Source of the DNA: Gammaproteobacteria bacterium
GTDB lineage: Bacteria > Pseudomonadota > Gammaproteobacteria > Pseudomonadales > M0112
Reading direction: 5' to 3'
Assembly: GCA_006227085.1 (NCBI GenBank)
Contig: SBFY01000155.1
Coordinates: 1-19,870, forward strand
DNA length: 19,870 bases
Below the pieces are notes generated by a model that worked only from the letters and a program-made list of their open reading frames with translations, did no database searches and was not told the DNA's origin. A program made the position numbers and the translations under genes. Positions 13,306 through 19,870 of the stretch are shown here, piece after piece; positions within the stretch are counted from its first letter, which is position 1; the number at the start of each line of letters is the position of its first letter.

Positions 13306-14895
13306 ATGCCAACCTTCTCCCCGACAACACCGGATCGTTGCCCGCAGCCTGCACTCGCAAGCACATGGCAGGCCCTCGCCGGACAAGCCGCCCACGTCGA
13401 ACCGCTTTACCAGCTGTTTGCCGCAGAACCGGAACGTGCGCATGCCTGTTTCGCACAATGTGGCCCGCTGGCCCTGGATTATTCCCGCCAACCGGCCAGC
13501 GACGCCGTGCTTGGCCTGCTGTCACAGCTGGCCATGGATGCGCAATTGCATGAACGCCTGCGAGCCTTGCTCGACGGTGCCATCATCAATAACACCGAAC
13601 AACGTGCCGCCACCCACATGGCATTGCGCGCGAACGCGACTGACGCGACAGAAAAACGCTGGGCCTGGGCAGATCGCATCCATCGCGGCGAACACCGGAC
13701 AGCTAACGGGCACACGATTACCGATGTGGTGAATATCGGGATTGGTGGTTCTTTCCTCGGCCCCTCACTGGTGGTCGATGCCTTGCAATCGCTTTCCGCG
13801 ATACGCGGCCCCCGTTGTCATTTCCTCAGCAATGTCGACCCGCAAGGGTTGCAGGCACTGCAAGACACGCTCGACCCCGCCAGCACTCTGTGGATCATTT
13901 CATCCAAATCGTTCAGCACGCCGGAAACCACGCTCAATGCACAAGCCGCCTGCGCATGGATGGATGCACAAGCCGGTAAAGACTGGCGCAAGGATCGCTT
14001 GGTTGCCGTCACTTCCAAAGCCGATGCAGCGCGTGCCCTCGGCATCATGGATGAGCATATTTTCCCGATGGATGAGAGCATCGGTGGCCGTTACTCCATC
14101 TGGTCTGCTGTCGATCTGCCGGCAGCCATTGCCTGTGGTAGCGACACCTTGCGCGCACTGCATGCCGGTGCCCGCACGATGGACCAACACGCCCTGCAGG
14201 AACCTCCCAGCGACAACATCCCGATGCTGATGGCACTGCTCGGCATCTGGAACAACAATTTCCTCGGTCGTCACGCCTTGGCGATCGTGCCGTATGACAA
14301 TCGCCTGCGCTTGTTTCCCGATTACCTGCAGCAACTGGTGATGGAAAGCAACGGCAAACGCACACAGCGGGATGGCTCGCCCGTCACTTGCCACACTGCG
14401 CCAGTCCTGTGGGGCAGCATCGGCAGCAACGGCCAGCATTCCTTCCACCAATGCCTGCACCAGGGCACATCCGTCGTGCCTGTCGAGTTCCTGGTTCCTG
14501 CCCGCGGCACACCACAGGCACAGCACGATTGCCTGGTCGCCAATGCACTGGCACAGGCACACACGCTCGCATTTGGTTCACACAGCCCGCTGGCCGCTGC
14601 CACTGATGACCCTGCACTGAAAACCCACAAACACATGCCTGGCAACCGCCCATCCAGCTTGCTGATGTATCCGCAATTAAACGCGGAAGTGCTGGGTGCA
14701 CTGATTGCGTTGTATGAACACAAGACCTTCTTTGAAAGCGTCATCTGGAACATCAATGCCTTCGACCAGTGGGGCGTGGAACTGGGCAAGCGCATCAGCC
14801 AATCGGTCATGCCCGTGCTATCCGGCAAGGAAGCCAACCTGCCTGAAGACCTGCAAGCGTCCATCAGTTACCTGCACACCCTGGGGTCGTCATGA
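13306..14895 (+). CDS. pgi: Glucose-6-phosphate isomerase
   Basis: 529 residues (E. coli 549). It interconverts glucose-6-phosphate and fructose-6-phosphate. The phosphate-binding and sugar-isomerase elements are clear: VVNIGIGGSFLGP (141-153), SSKSFSTPET (199-208), SIGGRYSIWSAV (258-269), VMESNGK (345-351, catalytic Glu347), GSNGQHSFHQ (373-382, catalytic His378) and NINAFDQWGVELGK (482-495, catalytic Lys495). The ATG at 13306 has no clear Shine-Dalgarno but is the only start that keeps the full N-terminal domain. Its last four bases overlap the start of the nucleotide-sugar dehydrogenase (ATGA). This ties it to sugar-nucleotide supply rather than to a glycolytic cluster, resembling the pgi placement in Acinetobacter capsule loci. 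Confidence 0.97.
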   Translation: MPTFSPTTPDRCPQPALASTWQALAGQAAHVEPLYQLFAAEPERAHACFAQCGPLALDYSRQPASDAVLGLLSQLAMDAQLHERLRALLDGAIINNTEQRAATHMALRANATDATEKRWAWADRIHRGEHRTANGHTITDVVNIGIGGSFLGPSLVVDALQSLSAIRGPRCHFLSNVDPQGLQALQDTLDPASTLWIISSKSFSTPETTLNAQAACAWMDAQAGKDWRKDRLVAVTSKADAARALGIMDEHIFPMDESIGGRYSIWSAVDLPAAIACGSDTLRALHAGARTMDQHALQEPPSDNIPMLMALLGIWNNNFLGRHALAIVPYDNRLRLFPDYLQQLVMESNGKRTQRDGSPVTCHTAPVLWGSIGSNGQHSFHQCLHQGTSVVPVEFLVPARGTPQAQHDCLVANALAQAHTLAFGSHSPLAAATDDPALKTHKHMPGNRPSSLLMYPQLNAEVLGALIALYEHKTFFESVIWNINAFDQWGVELGKRISQSVMPVLSGKEANLPEDLQASISYLHTLGSS

Positions 14896-16175
14896 GCCAA
14901 CACGCGTCGTTACCGCAGACACCCAAAGTGGCCATCGTCGGCCTCGGATATGTCGGGCTGCCACTGGCCCTGGCGTTCAGCGAGCATTTCGCCTGTGTCG
15001 GCTTTGATATCAATCCCACCCGTATCGATGCCCTGCGCGCAGGGCGCGACAACAATGCGGAAGTCAGCACCGAAGCGCTCAGCAACCCGAAACTGTCGCT
15101 CAGCAGCAACGCAAACGACCTTATCGGTTGCAATACCTTTATCGTCACTGTGCCAACGCCGGTCGATGACAGCAAGCGCCCATTACTGGAACCCCTGGAA
15201 AAAGCCAGCCAGTTGATTGGCCAGCATTTGCGCCGCGGTGATGTGGTCATTTATGAATCCACCGTCTATCCGGGTGCAACCGAAGAAGCCTGTGTGCCGG
15301 TACTGGAGCAACACTCCGGCCTGCGCTGCAATGTGGATTTCTTTGTCGGTTACAGCCCGGAACGCATCAACCCCGGCGATCGCGAACACACGCTGGCCAA
15401 CACACCGAAAATCACTTCCGGTTCAACGCCCGAAGCCGCTGTGTATGTCGACCAGCTGTATCGCCAGATTGTGCAGCGCACGCATCCAGTGAGTTCCATT
15501 CGCGTGGCCGAAGCCGCCAAAGTGGTCGAGAACACACAGCGCGATGCGAATATCGCCTTGATCAATGAGCTCGCGATCATCTTCAAGAAACTGGGCATCA
15601 GCACACGTGAAGTGCTGGAAGCCGCTGGCAGCAAATGGAATTTCCTGCCATTCCGTCCAGGCCTGGTCGGCGGCCATTGCATTGGTGTTGACCCGTACTA
15701 TCTTGTGCATAAATCACAGGCCGCCGGTTACTTCCCGGAAATCATTGCCGCCAGCCGCCGCATCAACGAGAGCATGAGTGAGTTTGTGGCACGTGATTTC
15801 ATGGCCCTGATGGCACGCAACAACATCAGCATTGTCGGCTCACGCGTGCTGGTGCTGGGTTTGACCTTCAAGGAAAACTGCCCCGACCTGCGCAACACCA
15901 AAGTGATCGACATCATCCGCAGCTTGCGTGCCTTCAACGCGCAGGTGGATGTGCATGATCCGGTCGCGGGTGATGATGCGGCGGATCATTTACCTGATGT
16001 GGCCTTGCTGGCCAATCCTGCGCAAGGCCAATACGACGCGGTATTGATTGCGGTGGCACACAAGGCATTCCGTGATATGAGTGCAGCGCAATTGCGCCAA
16101 TGGCTGAAGCCTGGCGGCGTGCTTTACGACCTGAAATACCTGCTGCCTGCCGGCGCCGCTGACGGCGAAATCTGA
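14892..16175 (+). CDS. UDP-sugar 6-dehydrogenase, TviB/WbpA type
   Basis: 427 residues. It oxidises C6 of a UDP-hexose in two steps, with two NAD+, to a UDP-uronic acid. The N-terminal Rossmann domain has VAIVGLGYVGLPLA (13-26) and ends with YESTVYPGATEE (121-132) and GYSPERINPGDREH (153-166). The central helix has AEAAKVVENTQRD (206-218, with Lys210), and the catalytic-Cys motif is GGHCIGVDPYYL (260-271, Cys263). The C-terminal domain binds the UDP part (VLGLTFKENCPDLRN near 325-340). The H-C-I-G-V-D-P-Y-Y form and the SPERINPGDREH block are typical of the TviB/WbpA/Gna branch acting on UDP-N-acetylglucosamine or galactosamine, rather than of UDP-glucose dehydrogenase (Ugd). Which N-acetyl sugar is used is not settled, so no symbol is given. 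It overlaps pgi by four bases and ends two bases from the convergent galU stop. Confidence 0.9.
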   Translation: MSQHASLPQTPKVAIVGLGYVGLPLALAFSEHFACVGFDINPTRIDALRAGRDNNAEVSTEALSNPKLSLSSNANDLIGCNTFIVTVPTPVDDSKRPLLEPLEKASQLIGQHLRRGDVVIYESTVYPGATEEACVPVLEQHSGLRCNVDFFVGYSPERINPGDREHTLANTPKITSGSTPEAAVYVDQLYRQIVQRTHPVSSIRVAEAAKVVENTQRDANIALINELAIIFKKLGISTREVLEAAGSKWNFLPFRPGLVGGHCIGVDPYYLVHKSQAAGYFPEIIAASRRINESMSEFVARDFMALMARNNISIVGSRVLVLGLTFKENCPDLRNTKVIDIIRSLRAFNAQVDVHDPVAGDDAADHLPDVALLANPAQGQYDAVLIAVAHKAFRDMSAAQLRQWLKPGGVLYDLKYLLPAGAADGEI

Positions 16176-16177
16176 CC

Positions 16178-17011
16178 TTACAACCGCTCTTTCGGGTACA
16201 AGTGCTGGTAACAGTAATTGGTGGCTTCGACAAAACCATCAATGCTGCCGCAATCAAACCGGCGACCCTGGAATTTGTACGCCAGCACACGGCCACGCTT
16301 GGCCTGTGCCAGCAACGCATCCGTCAACTGGATTTCACCGTTTTTGCCCGGCGCGGTCACCCGCAGGATGTCAAAAATATCCGGCGTCAATACATAGCGT
16401 CCAATGATCGCCAGGTTGCTTGGTGCTTTGCCTTTTGACGGTTTCTCGATCATGTCGGTGACTTCATACACGCCCGGCTCGATTTCCGTACCCGCGATCA
16501 CACCGTACTTCTCGGTTTCTTCAGCCGGCACTTCCTGGATCGCGATCACACTGCACTGGTGACGCCGGAACAGTGACACCATTTGCGCCAGCACGGCTTC
16601 GCCATTGTTCAGGCACAAGTCATCCGACAACAACACCGCAAACGGCTCATTACCAATCAGGGTCTCACCGGCGAGGATGGCATGCCCAAGGCCTTTCATC
16701 TCGCGCTGGCGCGTGAAGGAGAATGTGCACTTCTCAAGAATCGAGCGAATGCCTTTTAGATACGCTTCCTTGCCCGTACCCTGGATCTGGTGTTCCAGCT
16801 CATAACTGATATCAAAGTAATCGGCGATCGCCCGTTTGCCACGGCCCGTCACAAACGCCATCTCGGTCAAGCCGGCACCCATCGCTTCTTCCACGCCGTA
16901 GTGCACCAACGGCTTGTTGACGATCGGCAACATTTCCTTCGGCATGGATTTCGTTGCCGGCAAGAACCGGGTGCCATAACCGGCCACTGGAAACAGACAC
17001 TTCCTGATCAT
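16178..17011 (-). CDS. galU: UTP-glucose-1-phosphate uridylyltransferase
   Basis: 277 residues, like the shorter GalU of pseudomonads (E. coli 302). It forms UDP-glucose from UTP and glucose-1-phosphate. The nucleotide-binding start FPVAGYGTRFLPATKSMPKE (7-26, with Lys25) is the family signature, followed by LPIVNKPLVHYGVEEA. Later come FAVLLSDDLCL (metal-binding Asp), EKYGVI, MIEKPSKGKAPSNLAIIGRY and KNGEIQLTDAL, all expected. The start is ATG 17011 with GGGGA five bases before it; the GTG at 17023 in the same frame has no ribosome site. It lies 27 bases after manC and is probably cotranscribed with it. Its stop faces the stop of the dehydrogenase. Confidence 0.95.
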   Translation of the reverse strand: MIRKCLFPVAGYGTRFLPATKSMPKEMLPIVNKPLVHYGVEEAMGAGLTEMAFVTGRGKRAIADYFDISYELEHQIQGTGKEAYLKGIRSILEKCTFSFTRQREMKGLGHAILAGETLIGNEPFAVLLSDDLCLNNGEAVLAQMVSLFRRHQCSVIAIQEVPAEETEKYGVIAGTEIEPGVYEVTDMIEKPSKGKAPSNLAIIGRYVLTPDIFDILRVTAPGKNGEIQLTDALLAQAKRGRVLAYKFQGRRFDCGSIDGFVEATNYCYQHLYPKERL

Positions 17012-17016
17012 GAGGT

Positions 17017-17021
17017 TCCCC
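17017..17021 (-). promoter_or_regulatory. Ribosome binding site deciding the galU start
   Basis: GGGGA on the minus strand, five bases before ATG 17011; it overlaps the alternative GTG at 17021-17023 and so argues against it. Confidence 0.6.
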
Positions 17022-17038
17022 ACTGTTCGGCGCTGCGT

Positions 17039-18478
17039 TTATTGTCCTTCTGCGCGGCCGTAATTATCGTTGAAACGGATTATATCGTCTTCGCCCAAAT
17101 AGTCGCCGGTCTGCACTTCGATAATCACCAACGGCTCATCGGCCGGGTTGCGCAGGCGGTGCTTGCTGCCCAAGGGGATATAGGTCGATTCATCATGCTG
17201 CAGGCGGAATACCTTGTCATTGCAGGTCACTTCCGCCTCACCACTGACCACCACCCAATGCTCGGCACGATGGTTATGCAACTGCAGGGACAGCGACGCC
17301 CCCGGATGCACCACGATACGCTTGACCTGGAACCCTTCGGTCACCACCAGTGACTCATAGCTGCCCCAGGGCCGGAATACCCGCTTGTGCAGCACGGCTT
17401 CATCGCGCGACTGCTCACGCAACTGCTCGACGATGCGCTTCACCTCCTGCACGCGGCCGCGATCAGCCACCAGCACGGCATCGGCCGTTTCCACCACCAC
17501 CAGGTTATCGACACCGAGCAGCGCCAATAAGCGCGATTCAGCATGGGCGATGCTGCCATGCACTTCCTGCAGGATCACATCCCCATGGCTGACATTGCCG
17601 GCAGCGTCCTGTGCGCCGGCTTCCCATAATGCGGACCATGAGCCCACATCACTCCAGAAGGCCTCCAGCGGCACCACCGCCGCACGGGAGGTGTGTTCCA
17701 TCACGGCATAATCGATGGAGTCGGCTGGGCAACCGTCAAAAACCGCGGCATCAATGCGGGTGAAATCGAGATCACGGACAGCCTTGGCCAAGGCCTGTTC
17801 ACAGCAGGCCAGCATGGCCGGCGCCCATTGCCTGAGCTCTTCCAGGTAGCGGTCCGCCCGCATCATGAACATGCCGCTGTTCCAGGCGTAATCACCCGCC
17901 TGCAGGTAGGTCTCCGCGGTTGCCTGATCCGGCTTTTCAACAAAAGCGGCCACCTGGAAAGCCCCTTCCCCCAATGGCGCGCCCTGACGGATGTAGCCAT
18001 AACCGGTTTCCGGCTTGTCAGGGTGGATACCAAACGTCACCAGATAGCCCTCGCTGGCCAGCTGTGTGGCTCGCGCCACCGCCTGCCGGAAGCGCTCACC
18101 GGTCTCCAGCAGGTGATCTGCCGGCAGCACAAACATCACCGCATCGCCCTGGCCGGACTGCTGCAGCTGCAGGGCCGCCAGGGCCAGTGCCGGTGCCGTG
18201 TTGCGGCCAACCGGCTCCAGCAGGATGGCCTGCGCCGTCATGCCAATCTCGGTCAATTGCTGTGCCACCAGGAAGCGGTGGGCCTCATTGCACACCACCA
18301 GCGGGGCCGCAGCCTGCATGCCCTCCAGCCGCAGGCAGGTCGCCTGCAACATGCTGTGCTCGCTCTCGCCCAGCGCCAGGAACTGCTTGGGGTACAGCTC
18401 ACGGGAAACCGGCCACAGGCGGCTACCAACGCCACCCGACAGCAGCACAGGCACCAGATGCATTCCTGCTGTCGCCAT
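17039..18478 (-). CDS. manC: Mannose-1-phosphate guanylyltransferase / mannose-6-phosphate isomerase
   Basis: 479 residues, the standard bifunctional type II enzyme (also called AlgA, XanB or CpsB). The N-terminal nucleotidyltransferase has VLLSGGVGSRLWPVSRELYP followed by KQF (11-33), then LEPVGRNTAPA, LPADHL, FVEKP and WNSGMFMMRAD. The C-terminal cupin (about 355-470) has FRPWGSYE, VHPGASLSLQLHNHRAEHWV with the metal-binding histidines, and YIPLGSKHRLRNP. It converts fructose-6-phosphate to mannose-6-phosphate and, after a phosphomannomutase step not encoded here, mannose-1-phosphate to GDP-mannose. The start is ATG 18478 because GGGGG lies four bases before it and family members begin close to this point; an in-frame ATG at 18550 adds 24 unlikely residues. 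It heads the manC-galU unit. Confidence 0.95.
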   Translation of the reverse strand: MATAGMHLVPVLLSGGVGSRLWPVSRELYPKQFLALGESEHSMLQATCLRLEGMQAAAPLVVCNEAHRFLVAQQLTEIGMTAQAILLEPVGRNTAPALALAALQLQQSGQGDAVMFVLPADHLLETGERFRQAVARATQLASEGYLVTFGIHPDKPETGYGYIRQGAPLGEGAFQVAAFVEKPDQATAETYLQAGDYAWNSGMFMMRADRYLEELRQWAPAMLACCEQALAKAVRDLDFTRIDAAVFDGCPADSIDYAVMEHTSRAAVVPLEAFWSDVGSWSALWEAGAQDAAGNVSHGDVILQEVHGSIAHAESRLLALLGVDNLVVVETADAVLVADRGRVQEVKRIVEQLREQSRDEAVLHKRVFRPWGSYESLVVTEGFQVKRIVVHPGASLSLQLHNHRAEHWVVVSGEAEVTCNDKVFRLQHDESTYIPLGSKHRLRNPADEPLVIIEVQTGDYLGEDDIIRFNDNYGRAEGQ

Positions 18479-18507
18479 GACTCCCCCACCCCTTGCAAAA
18501 GGCGCCC

Positions 18508-18513
18508 AGTATA
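18508..18513 (-). promoter_or_regulatory. Candidate manC -10 element
   Basis: TATACT on the minus strand (five of six to consensus), 29 bases before the ATG. No good -35 exists at the right distance (GCCCTG at 17 bases), which is where the inverted repeat 18521-18537 lies; an activator or repressor there would be plausible. Confidence 0.45.
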
Positions 18514-18520
18514 GCTTGTT

Positions 18521-18537
18521 TGCCCTGCTGCAGGGCA
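18521..18537. repeat. Perfect inverted repeat at the manC -35 region
   Basis: TGCCCTGC-T-GCAGGGCA: eight-base arms around a single T. Relative to the manC -10 candidate it spans about -20 to -36. It has the size and position of a dimeric regulator site. No known operator is matched. Confidence 0.5.
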
Positions 18538-18568
18538 TCGACCAACCCACGGAAGACCCTGTTTTCTA

Positions 18569-18596
18569 TGGACAATCCGGGCTGATTCGCTAGAAT
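18569..18596 (+). promoter_or_regulatory. fabA promoter
   Basis: TGGACA (18569-18574), 16 bases, TAGAAT (18591-18596); each box matches consensus at five of six positions. The transcript should start near 18603, about 49 bases before the GTG. Confidence 0.7.
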
Positions 18597-18604
18597 GCGC
18601 ATTC
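18593..18604. repeat. Perfect palindrome overlapping the fabA -10 and start point
   Basis: GAATGCGCATTC, a 12-base perfect palindrome covering the last four bases of the -10 and the expected transcription start. A bound protein would block the promoter. fabA is repressed by fatty-acid-sensing TetR-type regulators in several gammaproteobacteria (FabR, DesT), but this sequence does not clearly match their published sites. Confidence 0.4.
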
Positions 18605-18640
18605 CCGGCCGGGCAACGGCCAGACACTCACGACCAACCA

Positions 18641-18645
18641 GGGAG
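18641..18645 (+). promoter_or_regulatory. Ribosome binding site of fabA
   Basis: GGGAG six bases before the GTG at 18652. It supports the GTG start; the in-frame ATG at 18595 lies upstream of the expected transcript start. Confidence 0.65.
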
Positions 18646-18651
18646 CGGTCT

Positions 18652-19215
18652 GTGCAAGCACACACCTCCGGCCAGGAAATCCCGGCGTTTTCCACCCAAC
18701 ACAGCTTCACCAAGGAAGAGTTGATCGAATGCGGTCACGGCCGCCTGTTTGGCCCGGGCAATGCCCAGCTGCCGGTCGACAACATGCTGATGCTCGACCG
18801 CATCATCCGCATCTCCAGTGAAGGCGGCAAATACGGCAAGGGCGAAATCATCGCCGAACTCGATATCCACCCCGAGCTGTGGTTTTTCCAGTGCCACTTT
18901 CCCGGCGACCCGGTCATGCCCGGCTGCCTGGGCCTCGATGCCATGTGGCAGCTGGTCGGTTTCTACCTCGGCTGGCGTGGCAACCCCGGCCGCGGCCGCG
19001 CCTTGGGCGCCGGCGAAATCAAGTTCACCGGCCAGGTCTTACCGACCGCCAAAAAGGTCGTTTATCATCTGCATTTGAAACGCGTCATTGAGCGCAAACT
19101 GGTCATGGGCATTGCCGACGGCAGCCTGTCCTGCGATGGCAAGGAAATCTATACCGCCAATGACCTGCGCGTCGGCCTGTTCAAGGCCGAAGGCAATGGC
19201 TTCGACGCCACCTGA
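18652..19215 (+). CDS. fabA: 3-hydroxydecanoyl-ACP dehydratase/isomerase
   Basis: 187 residues from GTG (E. coli 172; about ten extra residues at the N-terminus before the conserved SFTKEEL). It dehydrates 3-hydroxyacyl-ACP and isomerises trans-2- to cis-3-decenoyl-ACP, the entry to unsaturated fatty acids. The hotdog core is nearly identical to known FabA: LPVDNMLMLDRI (40-51), WFFQCHFPGDPVMPGCLGLDAMWQLVGFYLGW (77-108) with catalytic His82 and Asp96, and GEIKFTGQVLPTAKKV. The start is GTG 18652, with GGGAG six bases before. A later in-frame start was not seen before the conserved region. fabB follows after 23 bases, in one operon. Confidence 0.97.
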   Translation: MQAHTSGQEIPAFSTQHSFTKEELIECGHGRLFGPGNAQLPVDNMLMLDRIIRISSEGGKYGKGEIIAELDIHPELWFFQCHFPGDPVMPGCLGLDAMWQLVGFYLGWRGNPGRGRALGAGEIKFTGQVLPTAKKVVYHLHLKRVIERKLVMGIADGSLSCDGKEIYTANDLRVGLFKAEGNGFDAT

Positions 19216-19238
19216 AGCAAGACGACAGGAGTTCTGAC

Positions 19239-19870
19239 ATGCGGCGTGTAGTAGTCACCGGCTTGGGCATCGTGTCTTGCCTGGGCAACGATGCCAAAAC
19301 CGTCAGCGAATCGCTGTATCACGGTCGCAGCGGCATTCGTGCCAACGACACCTACAAGGAGATGGGCTTCCGCAGCCATGTTTCCGGCACCCCGCAGATC
19401 GACCCCGCCGAACTGATCGACCGCAAGCAATACCGCTTCATGGGCAATGCAGCCGCCTATGCTTACCTGTCGATGCAACAGGCGATTGCCGATTCCGGCC
19501 TGACCGAAGAACAAGTGTCCAACCCGCGCACTGGCGTGATTGCCGGCTCCGGCGGCGCCTCATCGGCCAGCCAGGTGGAAGCCGCCGACATCATGCGCGA
19601 GAAAGGCGTGAAGCGTGTCGGCCCCTATCGTGTCACGCAAACGATGGGCAGCACCGTCTCGGCCTGCCTCGCCACGCCGTTCAAGATCAAGGGCGTGAAC
19701 TATTCGATTTCCTCCGCCTGCTCCACCAGCGCGCACTGCATCGGCAATGCCATGGAACTGATCCAGTGGGGCAAGCAGGATGTGGTGTTTGCCGGCGGCG
19801 GCGAAGAAGAACACTGGACCCTGTCCTGCCTGTTCGACGCCATGGGTGCACTGTCCACCAAATACAACGA
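19239..19870 (+). CDS. fabB: 3-oxoacyl-ACP synthase I, N-terminal part (cut by window edge)
   Basis: About 210 residues are visible: MRRVVVTGLGIVSCLGNDAK at the start, then KQYRFMGNAAAYAY, VIAGSGGASSASQVEAAD, QTMGSTVSACLATPFKIKG and the nucleophile motif SSACSTSAHCIG, with the active-site Cys at 161 (E. coli 163). The two catalytic histidines lie beyond the window. The enzyme condenses malonyl-ACP with acyl-ACP and is needed to elongate the cis-3-decenoyl product of FabA. The start is the ATG at 19239 with AGGAG seven bases before it. It directly follows fabA, the standard pairing for this pathway. Confidence 0.97.
   Translation, partial: MRRVVVTGLGIVSCLGNDAKTVSESLYHGRSGIRANDTYKEMGFRSHVSGTPQIDPAELIDRKQYRFMGNAAAYAYLSMQQAIADSGLTEEQVSNPRTGVIAGSGGASSASQVEAADIMREKGVKRVGPYRVTQTMGSTVSACLATPFKIKGVNYSISSACSTSAHCIGNAMELIQWGKQDVVFAGGGEEEHWTLSCLFDAMGALSTKYN

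Noticed and set aside
16154..16167. CGCCG/CGGCG hairpin at the end of the dehydrogenase gene as a terminator
   Set aside because: It lies within the coding sequence and has no T-run after it on the plus strand.
17693..18514. Open frame of 273 codons on the plus strand opposite manC
   Set aside because: It is the mirror of conserved ManC sequence, rich in His, Gln and Arg, with no ribosome site or recognisable domain.
1..19870. CRISPR, tRNA/rRNA, insertion sequence, prophage or toxin-antitoxin signals
   Set aside because: Reading both strands, I saw no regularly spaced direct repeats, no cloverleaf with a TTC-loop pattern, no transposase or integrase motifs, and no terminal inverted repeats with target duplication.

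Overview
The window looks like chromosomal core sequence from a gammaproteobacterium, probably a free-living, Pseudomonas- or Oceanospirillales-like organism. The evidence is the ribosomal protein cluster rplU-rpmA-obgE-proB with ispB divergent from it, rpsT next to proB, the fabA-fabB pair (anaerobic-type unsaturated fatty acid synthesis), a small integral-membrane DgkA, and ManC and GalU of proteobacterial type. The genus cannot be settled from the sequence alone. No tRNA, rRNA, CRISPR array, insertion sequence, integrase or phage gene was recognised.

Layout. (1) Positions 1-4788, minus strand: a likely four-gene operon transcribed leftwards. It encodes a membrane-bound PAS-GGDEF-EAL protein, a short MscS channel, a DUF481 outer-membrane protein and a PlsC-type acyltransferase cut by the left edge. 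(2) 4789-5021: a divergent control region. (3) 5022-6274, plus strand: a SnoaL-like/NTF2-fold protein, diacylglycerol kinase (dgkA) and a hotdog thioesterase, tightly packed. (4) 6279-6620: rpsT with its own good promoter, ending in a palindromic terminator shared with the convergent proB. (5) 6676-9698, minus strand: rplU, rpmA, a terminator, then obgE overlapping proB. (6) 9907-10869, plus strand: ispB, divergent from rplU, with a clear promoter for each. (7) 11006-13195: a DUF1631-family protein of unknown function. (8) 13206-16175, plus strand: pgi overlapping a TviB/WbpA-type nucleotide-sugar dehydrogenase. (9) 16178-18478, minus strand: manC and galU, converging on the dehydrogenase with two bases between the stops. 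(10) 18569-19870, plus strand: fabA and the start of fabB.

How the genes work together. Blocks 8 and 9 form a precursor module for surface polysaccharide. Pgi supplies fructose-6-phosphate, ManC makes mannose-6-phosphate and GDP-mannose, GalU makes UDP-glucose, and the dehydrogenase makes a UDP-uronic acid (probably a UDP-N-acetylhexosaminuronate). No glycosyltransferase, polymerase or export gene is in view. Block 1 joins cyclic-di-GMP turnover with osmotic/envelope functions. Block 3, and the acyltransferase of block 1, touch phospholipid or acyl-chain metabolism. Blocks 4-6 are housekeeping translation, proline and quinone side-chain genes.

I found no convincing new defence, mobile or biosynthetic system. 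The most interesting leads are the cyclic-di-GMP/MscS/DUF481/acyltransferase operon, the uncharacterised DUF1631 protein, and two palindromes placed like operators at the manC and fabA promoters.
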